This document shows positions 61,676 to 64,000 of a stretch of DNA of 64,000 bases, in pieces. The stretch's first letter is position 1. Each line of letters opens with the position of its first letter. The stretch covers positions 1 to 64,000 of the forward strand of contig NZ_QZMN01000003.1 of assembly GCF_003702705.1 (NCBI RefSeq), given 5' to 3'. The position numbers and the translations under genes are program-made. Source of the DNA: Ornithinimicrobium cerasi (GTDB lineage: Bacteria > Actinomycetota > Actinomycetes > Actinomycetales > Dermatophilaceae). Below the pieces are notes generated by a model. It worked only from the letters and a program-made list of their open reading frames with translations. It did not search any database and had not been told where the DNA came from.

Positions 61676-62592
61676 CGCACCTCCTGCTCATCGCGCTCGC
61701 CGGGTTCGGGGCCCAGCTCGTCGACGGCTCCCTGGGGATGGGCTACGGCGTGACGTCCGCGTCCCTGCTGCTCGCCACCGGGCTGGCCCCGGCCCTGGCC
61801 AGCGCCTCGGTCAACCTGGCCCAGCTGGGGACCACGCTGTCCTCGGGCGCGAGCCACTGGCGCGCCGGCAACGTCGACTGGGCGATCGTGCGGCGCCTCG
61901 CGCTGCCGGGCGGGATCGGGGGACTGCTCGGCGCCACCCTGCTGTCCTCGCTGTCCACCGACGCCGCCCGCCCGGTGATGGCCGTCCTGCTCCTGCTGCT
62001 CGGCGTCGCGGTCGTGCTGCGCTTCCTCACCCGCCCGCCGCTCGCGGGGGTGCGGGAGCGCCCGTGGACGCGCAGCCGCCGGTTCCTCGGGCCGCTCGGG
62101 CTGGTCGGCGGCTTCGTCAACGCGACCGGGGGCGGCGGGTGGGGGCCCGTCGTCACCTCCACCCTGCTCAGCACCGGTCCGACCACGCCGCGCCGCGTCA
62201 TCGGGTCGGTGTCCGCGTCGGAGTTCGTCGTCACCGTGTGCGCCAGCGTCGGGTTCCTCCTCGGGCTCGGCCTGTCCGGGCTGCACCTGGGGACGATCGT
62301 GGCGCTGATGGCCGGGGGGGTCCTCGCGGCCCCGGTGGCGGCGACCCTGGCCGGCCGCCTGCCGGCCCAGGTCCTGGGCGTGGCCGTCGGGTCGATGATC
62401 CTCAACCTCAACCTCGGCCCGGTCCTCGACGTCCTGGGCGTCCCGGGTACGCCGTCCACCGTCGCCCGGGCCGTCGTGCTGACGGCCACCGTGCTCCTGG
62501 TCGTCGGCGTCGCGGCGAGGCGCGTGCTGCGGAGGGGTCGCGAGGCTGAGGCCTCCCGTCCGGGCGACCCCGTCGGCGTGGCTGCCCCGTGA
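61672..62592 (+). CDS. TauE/SafE-family sulfite exporter
   Basis: A 306-residue membrane protein with about eight helices in two halves; DGSLGMGYGVTSASLLLATG and the glycine-rich GGFVNATGGGGWGPVVTS are the two TauE/SafE repeats. In a sulfate reduction operon it most likely exports sulfite or another sulfur anion, preventing toxicity, although import of sulfate cannot be excluded since no other sulfate transporter lies here. Overlaps both neighbours by 4 nt. Confidence 0.9.
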   Translation: MTHLLLIALAGFGAQLVDGSLGMGYGVTSASLLLATGLAPALASASVNLAQLGTTLSSGASHWRAGNVDWAIVRRLALPGGIGGLLGATLLSSLSTDAARPVMAVLLLLLGVAVVLRFLTRPPLAGVRERPWTRSRRFLGPLGLVGGFVNATGGGGWGPVVTSTLLSTGPTTPRRVIGSVSASEFVVTVCASVGFLLGLGLSGLHLGTIVALMAGGVLAAPVAATLAGRLPAQVLGVAVGSMILNLNLGPVLDVLGVPGTPSTVARAVVLTATVLLVVGVAARRVLRRGREAEASRPGDPVGVAAP

Positions 62593-63293
62593 GCCGCCGT
62601 CCGCTCGTCGTCGCGGCCCACGGCACCGCGAGCGGGGAGGGCAGGAAGGTCGTGGAGGGGTGCGCCGCGGCGGCCGCGGCCGAGCTGGGGGTCGCCCACG
62701 CCGTCGGCTACGTCGACGTCTGCGGGCCGACGCTGGAGGAGGTCCTCGCGTCCGAGGGGTCGGCCGGGGCTGGTCCGGTCGTCGTCCCCTACTTCCTCGC
62801 CTCGGGCTACCACGTGCGCCAGGACGTCCCGGGCGCCGTCGCCGAGGTCGCCGGCGCCCTCGTGACGCCCGCCCTGGGCGTCGAGCCGGAGGTGGTGGAC
62901 GCGCTCGCGGACCGGGTGCTCGAGGTCCTGCCCGACGCCGACGGCGTGGTCGTCACCGCGGCGGGGTCGAGCGTGGACAGCGCCCGCGCCGAGGTGGCCC
63001 TGGTCGCGGACCTGCTGGGGGAGCGCCTCGGGGTGCCGACGCGGACGGCATACCTCTCGGGTCCCGGTCCACGGCCGGCGTCGGAGGTGAGCAGCCTGCG
63101 CGAGGTGGGCTGCCACCGGGTCGCGCTCGCCGCGCACCTGCTCGCGCCCGGTCACTTCCTCGACCGCGCCCACGCCGCCGCCCTCGACCTGGGGCGCGTC
63201 GCCACCGGCCCCCTCGGGACCCACCCCGCCCTCGCCGCCCTCGTCGTGCGGCGCTACCGGGAGGCGCTGGACCGACCGTCGCCGCTGTCGTGA
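62589..63293 (+). CDS. CbiX/SirB-type sirohydrochlorin chelatase
   Basis: A 234-residue chelatase. LVVAAHGTASGEGR carries the first catalytic His; PVVVPYFLASGYHVRQDVPG contains the second metal-site His (GYHVR); the second half repeats the fold with RVALAAHLLAPGHFLDR. It should insert Fe2+ into sirohydrochlorin to give siroheme for Sir. Last gene of the operon. Confidence 0.9.
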   Translation: MSRRPLVVAAHGTASGEGRKVVEGCAAAAAAELGVAHAVGYVDVCGPTLEEVLASEGSAGAGPVVVPYFLASGYHVRQDVPGAVAEVAGALVTPALGVEPEVVDALADRVLEVLPDADGVVVTAAGSSVDSARAEVALVADLLGERLGVPTRTAYLSGPGPRPASEVSSLREVGCHRVALAAHLLAPGHFLDRAHAAALDLGRVATGPLGTHPALAALVVRRYREALDRPSPLS

Positions 63294-63329
63294 CACCACG
63301 AACGCCCTGGCGACGCCTGCGGCACGACA

Positions 63330-63350
63330 GCCGGGCACACCCGTGCCGGC
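63330..63350. terminator. Possible terminator between convergent genes
   Basis: GCCGGGCAC (63330-63338) pairs with GTGCCGGC (63343-63350) with one bulged G. It lies between the end of the sulfur operon and the convergent polymerase gene. Confidence 0.4.
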
Positions 63351-63354
63351 GGGG

Positions 63355-64000
63355 TCACACCTCCCCGATCGTCACCTGCACCAGCTCCGCCTCCCCCGCG
63401 GCCGCGGCCCCGACCTCCTCCCACGTCCGGGGCAGCGCCACCTGGGGCCGGGTGCGGCCGCGCAGCGACCAGGGGCAGATCGTCGTCTTCGCGCCGTTGT
63501 TCTGGCTCCAGTCCAGGAACACCTTGCCGGGCCGCAGCGCCTTCGTCATCCGCGCGGTCACCAGCCCGGGGTGCTCCGTCTCGAGCTGCTCGGCCAGCGC
63601 CCTGGCGACCGTGCTCACCTCGTCCGAGGTCCGCGTCCCCTCGAGCTCGCCGTAGAGCTGCATCCCCTTCGAGCCGCTGGTCACCGGACGGGTGGGCAGG
63701 CCGACGGCCTCGAGCCGCTCGCGCACCATCAGCGCGACGACGGCGCACTCGTGCAGCCCCGCGCCGGGTCCCGGGTCGAGGTCGACGACCATCCGGTCGG
63801 GAGGGAGCGGGGTGCCGTCCCCGCCGACGCGCCACTGCGGCACGTGCAGCTCCAGGCTGCCCAGGTTGACGAGGTAGACCAGCGCCGCGAGGTCCGTCAC
63901 CAGGGGGAAGGTGAGCGTGTCGCGGCCGCGCGAGGAGCCGGGCGTCGGCACCGTCACCCGCGGCAGCCAGTCCGGTGCGCCCGGGGGCAGGTTCTTCTCG
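63355..64000 (-). CDS. ligD: LigD-type polymerase domain (partial, runs off the window)
   Basis: The C-terminal 214 residues of an archaeo-eukaryotic primase-type polymerase used in non-homologous end joining; the 5' end is beyond the window. Visible blocks: EKNLPPGAPDWLPR, LVTDLAALVYLVNLGSLELH, the catalytic VVDLDPGPG (Asp-X-Asp), TSGSKGMQLYG and FLDWSQNNGAKTT. It may be a stand-alone polymerase or the end of a larger LigD; no ligase domain follows. The stop is at 63355. Confidence 0.9.
   Translation of the reverse strand, partial: EKNLPPGAPDWLPRVTVPTPGSSRGRDTLTFPLVTDLAALVYLVNLGSLELHVPQWRVGGDGTPLPPDRMVVDLDPGPGAGLHECAVVALMVRERLEAVGLPTRPVTSGSKGMQLYGELEGTRTSDEVSTVARALAEQLETEHPGLVTARMTKALRPGKVFLDWSQNNGAKTTICPWSLRGRTRPQVALPRTWEEVGAAAAGEAELVQVTIGEV

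Overview
The window is chromosomal DNA of a very GC-rich actinobacterium (about 73% G+C by eye, GTG starts common). Lsr2, a 6C RNA, the reduced Tad pilus locus, a WhiB-era core gene order and DUF3180/DUF3352/DUF2342 proteins all point to Actinomycetota; a Micrococcales member of the Intrasporangiaceae/Ornithinimicrobiaceae type is my best guess, from general resemblance only. No insertion sequence, prophage, CRISPR array or plasmid function was seen. Most of the window is the conserved actinobacterial block that in Mycobacterium tuberculosis runs roughly from Rv3683 to Rv3597c (gene order recalled, not searched).

Layout. 1-750: a gene-poor edge with tRNA-Pro(CGG), its promoter and terminator. 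0.75-11 kb: metallophosphoesterase, YqeY, PASTA-bearing class A penicillin-binding protein, alpha/beta hydrolase, a 53-residue DUF4177-like protein, RidA, two NUDIX hydrolases, a metallo-beta-lactamase-fold hydrolase, Crp and endonuclease III, and a Holin-X protein. 11-19 kb: a Fic-fold protein without its catalytic histidine, a 6C RNA, a six-gene Tad/Flp pilus operon, and an MrfA-type helicase. 19-27 kb: K+-independent proton-pumping pyrophosphatase, a methyltransferase, a lipoprotein and topoisomerase I. 27-33.5 kb: a Cys/Met-metabolism PLP enzyme divergent from an Lrp regulator, a TipA-like MerR regulator with a textbook 19-bp-spacer promoter, tmk-holB, a secreted peptidase and tRNA-Thr(CGT). 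33.5-45.5 kb: DUF3352 protein, ppa, dacB, DUF2342 metalloprotease, tilS, hpt, ftsH and a folate operon (folE, folP, fused folB-folK, DUF3180). 45.5-55.3 kb: phosphotransferase, methyltransferase, a thioredoxin/CcdA-like membrane protein, an orphan nuoD next to a MidA (NDUFAF7-like) methyltransferase, AdaA-AlkA plus ogt, lysS and lsr2. 55.4-63.3 kb: a complete assimilatory sulfate reduction operon behind a Cys-containing leader peptide. 63.4-64 kb: the 3' part of a LigD-type polymerase gene.

Functional connections. The cys operon is self-sufficient: CysDN makes APS, CysH reduces it to sulfite, Sir reduces sulfite to sulfide, CysG and a CbiX-type chelatase make the siroheme that Sir needs, and a TauE/SafE protein may export excess sulfite. 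Many genes are coupled by 4-nt ATGA/GTGA overlaps. At least thirteen genes have a TANNNT-like (or CANNNT) -10 box 6-7 nt before the start codon, the layout of leaderless mRNAs.

Most interesting: the orphan NuoD keeps the arginine that NDUFAF7 methylates in mitochondrial complex I and lies directly downstream of a MidA-type methyltransferase gene, yet two of the three quinone-site residues are altered (Tyr to Trp, Asp to Glu). Other points: the His-less Fic protein, a structured intergenic region beside it, TGTGAGT/ACTCACA inverted repeats in two intergenic regions, and a patch of foreign-looking codon use inside lysS.
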